A DNA stretch of 64,000 nucleotides, taken from contig CBDDCL010000009.1 in NCBI GenBank assembly GCA_965226245.1, forward strand, positions 1 through 64,000, given 5' to 3'. Positions 27,830 to 36,683 of the stretch are shown piece after piece. This DNA comes from CBDCYS01 sp965226245. GTDB lineage: Bacteria; Acidobacteriota; Terriglobia; Bryobacterales; UBA6623. Position 1 is the first letter of the stretch. Every line of letters starts with the position of its first letter. The notes beneath the pieces are model-generated. The model was given only the letters and a program-made list of their open reading frames with translations, was not told where the DNA came from and made no database searches. The translations under genes and the position numbers were made by a program.

Positions 27830-27963
27830 TAGTACAGCGCATAAATTCCAGGTCCATCGATCCCCGCGATGTCGTCTAGCGGCCTCTGTTCTTGTTCCTC
27901 GAAGTGCGCGACAGTGCCAGCCATGAGATTCTCGTAGGTCAGCGGATCCCACAGGTCAGGCAT
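27830..27963 (-). pseudogene. Eco29kI-like restriction endonuclease, first 44 codons
   Basis: MPDLWDPLTYENLMAGTVAH and GPGIYALYYLN match the N-terminus of GIY-YIG endonucleases of the Eco29kI family; the YIG half and catalytic Arg/Glu are cut off by the IS1380 copy B. Its start overlaps the end of an upstream frame (YEAIVELRRTRNA, stop at 27955-27957) which could be the last residues of the cognate methyltransferase. A broken restriction-modification pair is the simplest reading. Confidence 0.6.
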
Positions 27964-28034
27964 TACGCGTGCGCCTCAGTTCCACGATGGCCTCGTACAA
28001 CGCCCGGCCGTTTGTCTTCCCGGCGCGGACGCTC

Positions 28035-28345
28035 CAGGAGGGGGACGCGGTTTATGAGGGAAAGGGCGGTTCGGCCCGTGCGGACGCGCCGAAAGGTTCC
28101 CCTTTCGGCTATACCAGCCGCCTAAGCCGCAACGGAGGGGCGGTGTCACCCGCAGGACCGTAGCGCAGCGTAGGAACCGCGCCAGCGGCTTAACTCGCCT
28201 CTCGGCGAAGGCTATCCGGGGTTTTGGGTTGGGTTTTGTTGTTGTCCCGTTTCTCCCGTTCCGCCGCGGTTTGCCGTAAGTCTTTTTTTTAGTGAGTTAT
28301 CCACAGGATCGTCGCTCCTACTACTTGTTCTTTAACTACTTGTTC
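28035..28345. repeat. Long inverted repeat A, partner at 51008-51350
   Basis: Most of this 300-bp stretch matches the reverse complement of 51008-51350 with gaps and substitutions: GTTTATGAGGGAAAG, TATACCAGCCGCC, GTGTCACCCGCAGG, CGCCTCTCGGCG, GTTCCGCCGCGGT, and the DnaA box with the following TACTACTTGTTCTTTAACTA block. It has no gene. It forms the outer flank of origin A. Confidence 0.8.
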
Positions 28346-28444
28346 TTTACTACTTGTAAGGGTGACCCGTAACAGCGAAGAATTTGGGGTCAAGGTGACC
28401 CGTAACAGCGAAAACCAGTGCCGCAGGGGTGACCCGTAACAGCG
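28297..28444. other. Plasmid replication origin A (DnaA box and iterons)
   Basis: A perfect DnaA box TTATCCACA (28297-28305), an AT-rich block with repeated TACTTGTTCTTTA, and three direct iterons GGTGACCCGTAACAGCG at 28361, 28394 and 28428, spaced 33 and 34 bp (three helical turns). RepA-type initiators bind such iterons. The repA gene lies just beyond, transcribed towards the origin. Confidence 0.85.
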
Positions 28445-28611
28445 TGGAAAACTGCCACAAAGCACTGGAACTTGTGGAAAAACTTCGCGGCGGTCACGCT
28501 TGCATCGAGCCGCAGGAGCGCTCTGCAGCGGCTCCGCCACGCGCCGGAGGAGGACATGGGCGGCGCTTGAAGGGCCGTCAGGGGTCGCTCCTTGCGGCGG
28601 AAACGGGGAGA

Positions 28612-29589
28612 CTAGCGACCTAGCTGGCCTTGATTGAGCGGTGCGATCATAGGGGTCGAGGGATGCAGAATCAGCGCCCCTTTGGCCGTCATGTAGTTTA
28701 ACTCTGGCCAGGCCAGCTTGATCTTCTTCAACTCGCGCAGAACCTTGCGGCGAAAGGCTTGGACGGTGACCTTATCGTTGTCCCTGGTTGGCTCTACTCC
28801 GAACTGGCGGTACACCTGCCGCCAGGAGAGCCGCAGGGGGCTCTTTAGCGTGAAGGTGCGGTAGGCCACCCAGAGGTAGAGGTCGAGACCCAGGGAGGAG
28901 CGTTTGAGGGCCTTGAGCGTGTTCATATCGAGCGGCACAGGGTGGCGGATGATCTCGTTAAAGAACTTCTCGCTCAGTTCGATCTTGCTCTTCCACAACG
29001 TACGCTCGTCGGGGCGTTTGGGGTTCCACCAGAACTCGGTGCGGTCGGCGATCAACGCAGTGACGCTGGCATCCCCGCGCTCATCCTCGTAGGCCAGCGA
29101 GACCGTGCAACGGAAGAGCCGCCGCATCTGATTGCGGAGCCGGGTTTGCTCCCCTCGAGCGCCGCCGCTGGTGCTGTTGATTCCGAGTTTTCGCATGAAC
29201 TCCGAGAGCGAGGCTCCCAGTACGAGCTCGCGCTTTTGCGTCCGCACCGCTTCGGTGCACACCCAGGCCATCAAGAGGCGCGGCAAGTTGCCGAACGGTA
29301 GTTTACTAATCGAGGTGGCGGACATAACTAAGGTGTACGGGCCGTTGCGGCGGATGTACTGCGCCCGGTTGCCGGGGTTGCTGCGGGGCAGGCTGCACAG
29401 CGCCATCATCCGCGCCATGAAGCCGAGATCAGCGTCCGCTTCGCTGGCCCCAACCAACTGGTTCACCTGATCGGCCTGGGTGAAGTGGTGCACCGCCTGA
29501 GGCGAGGCTTCGCGGAGCTTTTTGACCGGACCGCCCAGATCGGCCAAGGCTTCACCGATCGGAACCAAGCCGTCCCGTTTGCGCGCCAT
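28612..29589 (-). CDS. repA: Plasmid replication initiator RepA
   Basis: 325 residues; ATG at 29589 (MARKRDGLVPIGEALADLGG). It is the intact paralogue of the truncated copy at 7908. Recognised as a RepA_C-type plasmid initiator from its conserved LPRLLMAWVCTEAVRTQKRE, TRLRNQMRRLFRCTVSL, EFWWNPKRPDE and SLGLDLYLWVAYRTFTLKSP blocks, which form winged-helix domains. It should bind the GGTGACCCGTAACAGCG iterons 170-250 bp past its 3' end and recruit host DnaA/helicase. Confidence 0.87.
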   Translation of the reverse strand: MARKRDGLVPIGEALADLGGPVKKLREASPQAVHHFTQADQVNQLVGASEADADLGFMARMMALCSLPRSNPGNRAQYIRRNGPYTLVMSATSISKLPFGNLPRLLMAWVCTEAVRTQKRELVLGASLSEFMRKLGINSTSGGARGEQTRLRNQMRRLFRCTVSLAYEDERGDASVTALIADRTEFWWNPKRPDERTLWKSKIELSEKFFNEIIRHPVPLDMNTLKALKRSSLGLDLYLWVAYRTFTLKSPLRLSWRQVYRQFGVEPTRDNDKVTVQAFRRKVLRELKKIKLAWPELNYMTAKGALILHPSTPMIAPLNQGQLGR

Positions 29590-29724
29590 GCCCTATTCTC
29601 ACATGTTCCCGTGACAGAAGGGGCACGCGTTCAGCGCCGCGGAGAGTAAAAAGGGGGCATCTGCAAATGGGATCGAGATCGCCATGGGGAGTCGCGGTTG
29701 TCGAGTCCCGCCGGAAGGGCGGGG

Positions 29725-30144
29725 ATGGGGACCGGCGAAGAGCCTCTACGGCGGAGGTTCTGCCGGGGGGCCGGCTGTGGCGTGGTGTTCTGGATCTGCC
29801 GTCATTGTGACCGGGGGCACCAATACTGCGGCGAGCGCTGCCGGCGGAAAGCGCGGCGGCGCCAACGGCGGGACGCCAACCGGCGGCACCAGCAAAGCCG
29901 GGAGGGACGGCTCGATCACCGCGACCGGCAACGGGCCTACCGGGAACGCCGCGGCCTGCGGCGCGTGACGGATCATACTTCCCCCGCAGCCTACGATGCG
30001 GGCAGTATCGGGGTAGCGGAGCTTTCCCGGTCCGAAAACGGACCGGAAAGCTTCCGCGGGGGGGCTCGATATGCCGACTGCCCAGAATTCGAACCCGTCT
30101 GTATCATCTGCGGCCGCACCCGCAAGGAAATCCTCACTTCGTGA
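29725..30144 (+). CDS. Cysteine-rich plasmid protein
   Basis: From ATG 29725 about 139 residues. The N-terminus has a zinc-ribbon-like set of cysteines (FCRGAGCGVVFWICRHCDRG, then YCGERC), followed by an arginine-rich helix (RRKARRRQRRDANRRHQQSR) and VTDHTSPA. I have seen this CDRGxxYC/RYRER layout in small uncharacterised proteins near transposons and plasmid genes. The C-terminus has another CIICGRTR pair. Nucleic-acid binding is likely from composition only. Confidence 0.5.
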   Translation: MGTGEEPLRRRFCRGAGCGVVFWICRHCDRGHQYCGERCRRKARRRQRRDANRRHQQSREGRLDHRDRQRAYRERRGLRRVTDHTSPAAYDAGSIGVAELSRSENGPESFRGGARYADCPEFEPVCIICGRTRKEILTS

Positions 30145-30175
30145 GGGGTGCTGACAACCAAGAGAGGGAGAAACC

Positions 30176-30370
30176 GTGATTCAAAAAAAGGAAGAGAACG
30201 GCGAGAAGTACGTCACGGCCACAACCGAGGCTGAATTTCACGCTGCGTTGAACCGGGGGTTCGCGGTTGAGGTGACGCCGGAGCTCGCGGATGAAATCGG
30301 AGTACCGATGAATGAGGACGTGGGCACCGTGGCGGAGATCGACCAGGCGCGTTACGACCGTCACGACTAG
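30176..30370 (+). CDS. Small acidic plasmid protein
   Basis: 64 residues from a GTG preceded by AGAGAGGGAGAAACC. Sequence EKYVTATTEAEFHAALNRGF then AVEVTPELADEIGVPMNEDV. First gene of the transfer operon, 15 bp ahead of ardC. Function unknown; no membrane segment. Confidence 0.55.
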   Translation: MIQKKEENGEKYVTATTEAEFHAALNRGFAVEVTPELADEIGVPMNEDVGTVAEIDQARYDRHD

Positions 30371-30385
30371 GAATGGAGGCGCCCG

Positions 30386-31474
30386 ATGACTAAGAAATCC
30401 TTTTGGCGGCGCGGGGAAGACTACGCGCAGAAAGTCTCCAGCGAAATCATTGACCAGATCAAGGCCGGAGTTGCGCCGTGGCAGAAGCCGTGGAAGCCGG
30501 GAGAACAGATCAGCGCCGAAAACTTCTCAACCGGCCAGAAGTACAGCGGCGGCAACAGCCTTTACCTGATGAGCCGCGCGATCCGCGACGGACGGGGAGA
30601 CAACCGTTGGGGAACCTACAACCAGATTCGGGAAGCGGGCGGGCAGGTCCGCAAGGGCGAGAAAGGGACGCAGGTTCTATTCTTCACGGATCGCAACAGC
30701 AGGGTTGCGAAGGACGAGAAAGGGCAGACGATGAAGAACAAGGAAGGCAAGACGATCTACGAAGAACAAAAGCGCGAGACGCCCATCTGTAAGCAGTACA
30801 CGGTTTTTAACGTGGAGCAAGCCGAGGGCTTGGAATTGAAACCGCGAGAAGGCCAAGTACGGCCCGAATGGGACGCTCATCGAGACGCCGAGAAAGTGAT
30901 CGCGGCCAGCGGGCCGACCGTCGAGCACGTCGCCGGAGATCGCGCCTACTATCGCATGGCCGAGGACAAGGTAGTGCTCCCGGAGCCGTCCCAATTCCCC
31001 ACCCGCAACGGCTACTACCAGACGGCGCTTCACGAGTGCGGCCATGCAACCGGCCACCCGGATCGCATGAACCGCGAAACGCTCAAAGAGGGATTAGCCA
31101 ACGGCTTTGGATCGCCGGAATACGCCCGCGAAGAATTGCGGGCCGAGATCAGCGCCATGATGACCGGGGAGCGCGTGGGCGTGGGACATGACCCGCAGCG
31201 CGGCGCGGCCTATGTCGAGAACTGGGTGAAGGTGCTTGAAAAAGACCCGCATGAGATTCATAGAGCGGCGCGAGACGCGCAGAAGATGACCGATCACCTC
31301 ATGGATCGCGCCATCGACCGCGAGGTTGCCAAGCCGAGCAAGGAAAAGACGCGGGCCGAGTTGACCCAGGAATACTCTCATGCTCGCGGGCCGCGGATCA
31401 GCCAGACGCCAAAACAATCGCCGGAAAAACAACCCGCTCAAGCCCAACAGCACGACGCAGGGCCGAGCCGTTAA
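30386..31474 (+). CDS. ardC: ArdC-type antirestriction protein
   Basis: 362 residues. An N-terminal ssDNA-binding DUF1738 domain (IIDQIKAGVAPWQKPWKPGE, GGNSLYLMSRAIRDGRGDNR, WGTYNQIREAGGQVRKGEKG) is followed by a zincin-like metallopeptidase domain with H216-E-C-G-H220 and a downstream E in EELRAEISAMM. ArdC proteins enter or are made early in the recipient and protect incoming plasmid DNA from restriction. The last 50 residues are a proline/glutamine-rich tail. Its position at the head of the transfer operon fits that job. It follows the small ORF by 15 bp. Confidence 0.9.
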   Translation: MTKKSFWRRGEDYAQKVSSEIIDQIKAGVAPWQKPWKPGEQISAENFSTGQKYSGGNSLYLMSRAIRDGRGDNRWGTYNQIREAGGQVRKGEKGTQVLFFTDRNSRVAKDEKGQTMKNKEGKTIYEEQKRETPICKQYTVFNVEQAEGLELKPREGQVRPEWDAHRDAEKVIAASGPTVEHVAGDRAYYRMAEDKVVLPEPSQFPTRNGYYQTALHECGHATGHPDRMNRETLKEGLANGFGSPEYAREELRAEISAMMTGERVGVGHDPQRGAAYVENWVKVLEKDPHEIHRAARDAQKMTDHLMDRAIDREVAKPSKEKTRAELTQEYSHARGPRISQTPKQSPEKQPAQAQQHDAGPSR

Positions 31475-31483
31475 GGAGCCACC

Positions 31484-32377
31484 GTGTTTGATCCGCGAGA
31501 CTTTACCAGCGATCCCCGGACCCGGCCCGAAGCTCGCCCCAGGCGCGACCACGCGAAAGAGCGCGAGGACCGCGAGCGCGACGGCCACCGGCGCGAATAC
31601 GATCCCCGCGGGACGAAGCGGCAGAGCTTCCAGGACCGCACGGATCGAGCGATAGCCGATGTGGGAATGTATCGCAACGTCGCCTACCGCGACCTGGCGG
31701 ATGCTCACTTTGAGGGACACCCCTACGCGGCGCGGCGGGCCGTCGATCAGATGGTCCGGGCCGGTCACGTCCGGGAGCATAACGCCGAGGGACCGCAAGG
31801 CGGCAGCTACAAAGTGCTGACGCTCACCGAGCGCGGAGTGGAGCGGGCGGAGCGCGTAGCCCGCGACCAGGGGCTTGATTCCCAACAGAAGGCATGGAGC
31901 GGGCTTGTGAAGCCCGGCGAGCTTCAACATGACGTGGCTGTATTTCGCGCCGCGAGGATCGAGCAGATGAAGCTACTCGAACAAGGAGCCACTATCAAGC
32001 GCGTTCGGATTGACGCCGAACTCAAGCGCGAGGTCGCCAGCGCTACGGAAAGCGCGAGGGCGCGAGGCGGAAAGGAAGCGGCGGACGCCGCCCGCTTGGA
32101 AGCGGCGGACGCTCTAGGTCTCGCCGTCAAAGATTCTCGCGTGGAGTACCCCGACGCGCAGCTTGAATATCTGGATGTTGAAGGCCGCAGCGGGCGCGTC
32201 AATGTCGAGGTTGCGACCGAGCATTACAGCGCCAAAAGTATCGCCGCGAAAGCCGCAGCCGGGTTTGCCATGCATGGCAGCAACGGGCGGGCGGCGGCGC
32301 GGATCGCCCGATCCCTCGGCCAAGACGAGGGCGGCGGCGGCGGCGGCTCACGAGATAAAGGGTCCATCGAACTCTAA
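31484..32377 (+). CDS. Candidate MOBC-type relaxase (winged helix + PD-D/ExK)
   Basis: 297 residues from a GTG 9 bp after ardC. After a basic, disordered N-terminus (1-48) comes a winged-helix region (AYRDLADAHFEGHPYAARRA, VREHNAEGPQGGSYKVLTLT). The C-terminal half has a restriction-nuclease-like pattern: YPDAQLEYL (D224), VNVEVATE (E242) and K251/K256 in YSAKSIAAKAAAGF. MOBC relaxases such as pAD1 TraX are described as winged helix plus PD-(D/E)xK folds, and Replic_Relax proteins look alike. No HUH relaxase is present in this otherwise complete transfer module, so this is the best nicking candidate. It ends in a glycine-rich tail. Confidence 0.6.
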   Translation: MFDPRDFTSDPRTRPEARPRRDHAKEREDRERDGHRREYDPRGTKRQSFQDRTDRAIADVGMYRNVAYRDLADAHFEGHPYAARRAVDQMVRAGHVREHNAEGPQGGSYKVLTLTERGVERAERVARDQGLDSQQKAWSGLVKPGELQHDVAVFRAARIEQMKLLEQGATIKRVRIDAELKREVASATESARARGGKEAADAARLEAADALGLAVKDSRVEYPDAQLEYLDVEGRSGRVNVEVATEHYSAKSIAAKAAAGFAMHGSNGRAAARIARSLGQDEGGGGGGSRDKGSIEL

Positions 32378-32392
32378 ACAGGAGATTCGCAA

Positions 32393-32737
32393 ATGCAGCC
32401 GTGGAAAATCAGTGTTGGCTTCACGGTCATCATAATTGCCATCGCGGGAATGATTGGCGGAGAGCACTTCGCTTTTGTCGAACCTTATTTCCAAATCCTC
32501 GCCGTCGATTATGGGATGAGCCTAGCGTGGTATGGCGGAGCCGCCATCGTTTCCGTTATGGCTGTTATCTACGGTTCCGCCCGCGCTTTCGGCTTGGCGG
32601 ACCTCGGCCTCAAGGTCGATCTGATGGAGCGCTCTATTCGGCGCGGCGGCGGGAAGGGACACACCGAGCTTGCCGACAAGTTAGGACAAGAGGACCGGGG
32701 ACAATTCCCCGGAGTAAGGACAAGGAGAGAGACATGA
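32393..32737 (+). CDS. Two-helix membrane protein of transfer operon
   Basis: 114 residues with two hydrophobic segments (VGFTVIIIAIAGMIGG and LAWYGGAAIVSVMAVIYGSA) and a charged C-terminus. Its stop overlaps the start of the pilin gene by 4 bp. Family not recognised; position suggests a transfer accessory or entry-exclusion role (inference). Confidence 0.55.
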   Translation: MQPWKISVGFTVIIIAIAGMIGGEHFAFVEPYFQILAVDYGMSLAWYGGAAIVSVMAVIYGSARAFGLADLGLKVDLMERSIRRGGGKGHTELADKLGQEDRGQFPGVRTRRET

Positions 32738-33078
32738 AAAACAGACATTTGACCACTATATCTAGTGGTCGTTCAGCTGACAGAGGTACTACATATTGTA
32801 GGCGACACGGCGGGCGCGTCGTTCTTTTACTGAGCATCTTCGCGCTTTCAGCGGGAGACCTCATGGCGCAAGGCACGAGTCCATGGCTCGAAGCCATCAC
32901 CGTGCTTCAGGACGCTTTCACCGGACCCATTGCGCGAGGACTGAGCTTGATTGCCGTTGTCGTGGGCGGGCTGATGTTTGCCTTCGGGGAAGGCGGCAGC
33001 AAGAAAGCCTTGGCCGGAATCATCTTCGGCCTGGGAATGGCTATGGGCGCGGCCAACTTTCTTGATTGGCTCTTCTGA
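32734..33078 (+). CDS. virB2: VirB2/TrbC-like pilin
   Basis: 114 residues from ATG 32734. A long N-terminal leader ends in a signal helix (RVVLLLSIFALSAGDLMAQG), then the small pilin core with two hydrophobic helices (FTGPIARGLSLIAVVVGGLM, ALAGIIFGLGMAMGAANFL). This is the classic layout of VirB2/TrbC, the main subunit of the conjugative pilus. The stop TGA shares bases with the next gene's ATG. Confidence 0.85.
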   Translation: MKNRHLTTISSGRSADRGTTYCRRHGGRVVLLLSIFALSAGDLMAQGTSPWLEAITVLQDAFTGPIARGLSLIAVVVGGLMFAFGEGGSKKALAGIIFGLGMAMGAANFLDWLF

Positions 33079-33374
33079 TGGAGCGCGGGAGAATATGGCG
33101 CGGATACCCGACGCTTTCCAAACCGCTCACCATCATGGGCGTCGAGCGCCGTTGGTTCCTGTTGAGCGCTACGTTGGGAATGGCGCTTTGGAACGCCATC
33201 AACTCCCTTATGGCGGGCGCGTTTAGCTTTGGGGTGCTCTATGCAATCGGGTTTTGGGCTTGGAAGCAAGACCCCAACATGCTTGAAATCTTGCGGGCGT
33301 CCGCGCAGTTTCGCGCCCGCTACGATCCCGGCAAGTGGGCGAAGGCACCTTGGACCCTTCTCATTCGGAGATAG
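33078..33374 (+). CDS. virB3: VirB3/TrbD-like inner-membrane protein
   Basis: 98 residues starting MERGRIWRGYPTLSKPLTIM. The GYPTLSKP-like start, one hydrophobic segment pair (FLLSATLGMALWNAINSLMA, FSFGVLYAIGFWAW) and the DPNMLEIL ending are standard for VirB3. It sits between pilin and ATPase genes, the usual order, and works with VirB4 in pilus assembly. Confidence 0.85.
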   Translation: MERGRIWRGYPTLSKPLTIMGVERRWFLLSATLGMALWNAINSLMAGAFSFGVLYAIGFWAWKQDPNMLEILRASAQFRARYDPGKWAKAPWTLLIRR

Positions 33375-33377
33375 CGC

Positions 33378-35801
33378 GTGAATATCAACAACGAACTTGC
33401 GGACTACGAAGCGGCGGGAGCGCTGGCTGACGAACTGCCATGGTGGGGCTGGCTCGAAGATGGCCGGTCCTGCTTGACGCGGGCCGGAGAGCTTATGTCG
33501 ATCGCACGGCTCACGCCTAGCGTTCTGGACGGTCAGACACCCGAACAACTAGACCGTGTAGTGGACCGCTGGCAGCGCATGTTGAGCGGAGTCGATTCGC
33601 GGACCCGGCTGTACTTCTATTTACTTCGCCGTCCAATCCAATTCGAGGACCACGACGAGGACAAGGGATCGAGCGTTGCCGCCCTTGGACGGCGCAAGCG
33701 GCGAGCGTTCCTTGAGAAACGAGTACAGAGCGTTAGCGCCTATGTCGCATGGGCGCATGATCCGGGCCTATCCGCCGTGACCACTCAAAAGACAGGCGGG
33801 CCGTGGTGGATGAGCTACGCGAAAAACTGGATGGCGCGGCGGCGCAATCAACATGAATCGGTTTATCTTGAATCCTCTATCCAAGAGGCGGCGGGGAGCT
33901 TCCGGCAACTGGTCGAAGCAAGCCGAGCGCTGGTCGATGACCTCACAGCGGTACGAGTGCTTGACGCGGCGCAAGGATCGCTCGTCTTGAACGAACTCAT
34001 CAACCGGCCCGGTTCCTTTTGGGACGGCGCGACCGGCAGCGGAATGAATTGGAGGCTGGCCGTCTCCGAACTCGAAGCGGAGCGGCGCAATCTTCGCCTA
34101 GACGGGGAGCCAGTGATTCTCTACTCGCTTCTCTCGCCACCCGGAGCGGCCAAGGCGAATCTTCTACAGGCGCTTTACCGGCTCGATGCAACCATGACGG
34201 TCACTCTCGAATGGCGTCCGCAAAACCTCGATGCGGCCCGCCGTAAAATCCGGGGAGCGCAGCGCCATTACTTCTCGAAGCGCTACTCAATGTCCGCCGC
34301 TGTTCAAGAAACGGAAGGCACCGCGACGGCAATGGTGGACACGGCGGCGGAGGCGGAATCGGAGCGCCTAGGCGATGCCCTGGTCGAGTTGGAGACGGAC
34401 GGAATCGCCTACGGCGATCTTGCCTTGACGGTGGCGCTCCATGGGCCGCTATCGCTCACCGAGAGCCTAGACGGAGATATCCGGCGCATCTTCACCAGCC
34501 ACGACGCCAAGGTGATACGCGAGGGTTACGGGCAGCTTCCGGCGTGGTTTTCGCGGATGCCCGCGCAACCGCGACGGCGGCAATGCCGATCCGTGTTTTT
34601 ATCGGCGGGCGCGGTTGCTTCCATGGCTCCGATCTTCGGTCCTCCGGTGGGAACACCGCGCAGCGGTCACTTGAAGAAAGCGGCCCTGGCCGTGCTTGAA
34701 ACCCAATGGAGAACCCCCTACTACTACGATCTGTTCAAAGGAGACGTGGGACATACGCTGGTGCTTGGCGCGACCGGCGCGGGCAAATCCTTCACGCTCA
34801 ACTTCCTTCTAGTTCAAGCGCTCCAATACGATCCGCGTATCCTCATTCTCGATCTAGGCGGCTCCTACCGCTGGCTGACCCAGTTTCTAGGCGGAGGCTA
34901 CATGGAGCTATCGCCGGAAGGTGACGCGGGCGGCGGCTTCCGTTTGCGGCCCTTCTCCCTTCCAGCGGGGGAGCGCACCTTTGGATTCCTTGCCGGGTGG
35001 ATTGCGCGGCTGTTGCGAATCGGCGGCTGGAAACTCGGCGGGGAAGACCCTAGCGAGATTCGCGCCCGCGTCGAAGATATCTATGCCTTCGCACCCGCAC
35101 GGCGGACCCTTGGAGTGCTGGTCCGTTCGCTTCCCTCAAAGATGTGGCCCGCTATGGGGCGCTGGCATGGCAACGGCGCATGGGGTCGATACTTCGATAA
35201 CGCGGCGGACGGCGAAGACCTCAACTTCGAGGACTGGCAAGTAATCGACATGGCGGGCGCGGCGGAGCATGAGGACTTGTGCGAAGCGGCGCTGTTCTAC
35301 CTTCTGGAACGGTTGCGGCTGTCTTTGGAGAACCCCGACGAGACGGCCAGAGTAAAGCTAATGGTGGTCGATGAAGCGTGGCGCTACTTGCAAGACCCGG
35401 CGGTACTTTCCTATCTTGCCGAAGCCGCGAAGACATGGCGCAAGAAGAACGCGGCGCTCGTTATCGCCACACAAAGCGCCGTGGACGTGACCGGAACCGC
35501 GGGGGCGGAAGCCCTGCTTGAATCCATGCCGACCAAGCTGTTTCTAGCCAACCCGGAGTTGCCGGACAAAGCCGCCGAAACCTTCCGGCTCAACCCTTCC
35601 GAAGTCAATACCATTCGAGGCTTGATCCCCAAGCGCGAGCTTTATCTACGCCGCACCGACGCGGCGGGTATCTTGCGGCTCGAAGTCGATCCGGCGAGCT
35701 ACTGGCTTTACACCTCGTCGCCCGTCGATGCTCACAAGCGGGCCGAAGCAGTCCGCAAATACGGCCTCGTTGAGGCCATTGAACACTTATCTAGGAGGTA
35801 G
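33378..35801 (+). CDS. virB4: VirB4/TrbE-type secretion ATPase
   Basis: 807 residues from a GTG 3 bp after virB3. Walker A GATGAGKS at 464-471 and Walker B LMVVDEAW (D665-E666) are intact, and ALVIATQSAVDV is the following sensor-like strand. The N-terminal half is the VirB4 membrane-associated domain. It powers pilus biogenesis and substrate transfer at the inner membrane. Length is normal for the family. Confidence 0.95.
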   Translation: MNINNELADYEAAGALADELPWWGWLEDGRSCLTRAGELMSIARLTPSVLDGQTPEQLDRVVDRWQRMLSGVDSRTRLYFYLLRRPIQFEDHDEDKGSSVAALGRRKRRAFLEKRVQSVSAYVAWAHDPGLSAVTTQKTGGPWWMSYAKNWMARRRNQHESVYLESSIQEAAGSFRQLVEASRALVDDLTAVRVLDAAQGSLVLNELINRPGSFWDGATGSGMNWRLAVSELEAERRNLRLDGEPVILYSLLSPPGAAKANLLQALYRLDATMTVTLEWRPQNLDAARRKIRGAQRHYFSKRYSMSAAVQETEGTATAMVDTAAEAESERLGDALVELETDGIAYGDLALTVALHGPLSLTESLDGDIRRIFTSHDAKVIREGYGQLPAWFSRMPAQPRRRQCRSVFLSAGAVASMAPIFGPPVGTPRSGHLKKAALAVLETQWRTPYYYDLFKGDVGHTLVLGATGAGKSFTLNFLLVQALQYDPRILILDLGGSYRWLTQFLGGGYMELSPEGDAGGGFRLRPFSLPAGERTFGFLAGWIARLLRIGGWKLGGEDPSEIRARVEDIYAFAPARRTLGVLVRSLPSKMWPAMGRWHGNGAWGRYFDNAADGEDLNFEDWQVIDMAGAAEHEDLCEAALFYLLERLRLSLENPDETARVKLMVVDEAWRYLQDPAVLSYLAEAAKTWRKKNAALVIATQSAVDVTGTAGAEALLESMPTKLFLANPELPDKAAETFRLNPSEVNTIRGLIPKRELYLRRTDAAGILRLEVDPASYWLYTSSPVDAHKRAEAVRKYGLVEAIEHLSRR

Positions 35802-35804
35802 CTC

Positions 35805-36683
35805 ATGTTGAAAATCCTTACACTCGTTACGGCGGCGCTCGTGGCGCTCACTATTCCGCTGGACGCTCAGGAGAGCGGGCCGCAGCGAGAAATCATCGAA
35901 GCCGAGGCGGACGGCGCGGTAATTCACCGCGTCGGCGGGCAAGATAAGATTGTCAGAATCCGCGCCAAGACCCGCCACACTACCGTTATCGTGCTTCCCG
36001 CCACGGAAAACGTGCTGGATTTTGTGGTCGGAGATTCCGAATACTGGCACCTAACCGGAGCCGCGAATCTCGCGTTCCTCAAGCCCATTGCCGAGGGCGT
36101 CACTACCAACGTGGCGCTCGTTTGCGAGTCCGGGCGCATCTACTCATTCCTTGTCACCGAGCAAAGCAAGGGCCAGCCGCATCTTGTCGTCCGCATCGAC
36201 CAAGAGGCCGAGGCAGACCCGCGAATCTCGCCGGGTAAACATGAACCGGCTTTTGTCGCTCGCGGGCGGGTTGTCGCCTATCAGCAAATGGCGGAGACGG
36301 CCATCGAGAGGGCTAGAGCAGCGCAGATCGAAGCAGACAGCCGCATTGCGGACGCGACGGCGCTTGCGGCGGGCGAGAGTGAATCGTTCCAAGCGGAGTA
36401 TCCTACGCGGCTCAAGTTCCCTTACCGGCTCGATGACAAGGCTATCAAGTGGCCGTTTTTAGTCGAGGGAATGTGGCACGACGGGAAATTTACCTACCTT
36501 CGCTCCAACGCCCAAGAGTCGCCCGCGCTGTACGAACACAAGGACGGGAAACCTTCACTCGTGGCCTACGATCTTGGCGAGGACGGGCTGTATATCGCCC
36601 GTCACGTTTTAGGTGACGGCTGGTTGCAAATCGGTAAAGAGAAAGCACGGTGGCGCTTCACCGTGCCGGAGATCGCGCCGTGA
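35805..36683 (+). CDS. virB9: VirB9/TrbG-like channel protein
   Basis: 292 residues with signal MLKILTLVTAALVALTIPLD (cut near AQE). The VirB9 N-domain pattern is seen in RHTTVIVLPATENVLDFVVG and DSEYWHLTGAANLAFLKP; the C-domain in LKFPYRLDDKAIKWPFLVEG, MWHDGKFTYLR and DGLYIARHVL. VirB9 forms the outer-membrane core complex with VirB7 and VirB10. No VirB7 lipoprotein was seen nearby. Confidence 0.85.
   Translation: MLKILTLVTAALVALTIPLDAQESGPQREIIEAEADGAVIHRVGGQDKIVRIRAKTRHTTVIVLPATENVLDFVVGDSEYWHLTGAANLAFLKPIAEGVTTNVALVCESGRIYSFLVTEQSKGQPHLVVRIDQEAEADPRISPGKHEPAFVARGRVVAYQQMAETAIERARAAQIEADSRIADATALAAGESESFQAEYPTRLKFPYRLDDKAIKWPFLVEGMWHDGKFTYLRSNAQESPALYEHKDGKPSLVAYDLGEDGLYIARHVLGDGWLQIGKEKARWRFTVPEIAP

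Noticed and set aside
28361..28444. CRISPR-like spaced repeats (three repeats, 33-34 bp period)
   Set aside because: Only three 17-bp direct repeats without dyad symmetry, next to repA and a DnaA box; they are iterons.
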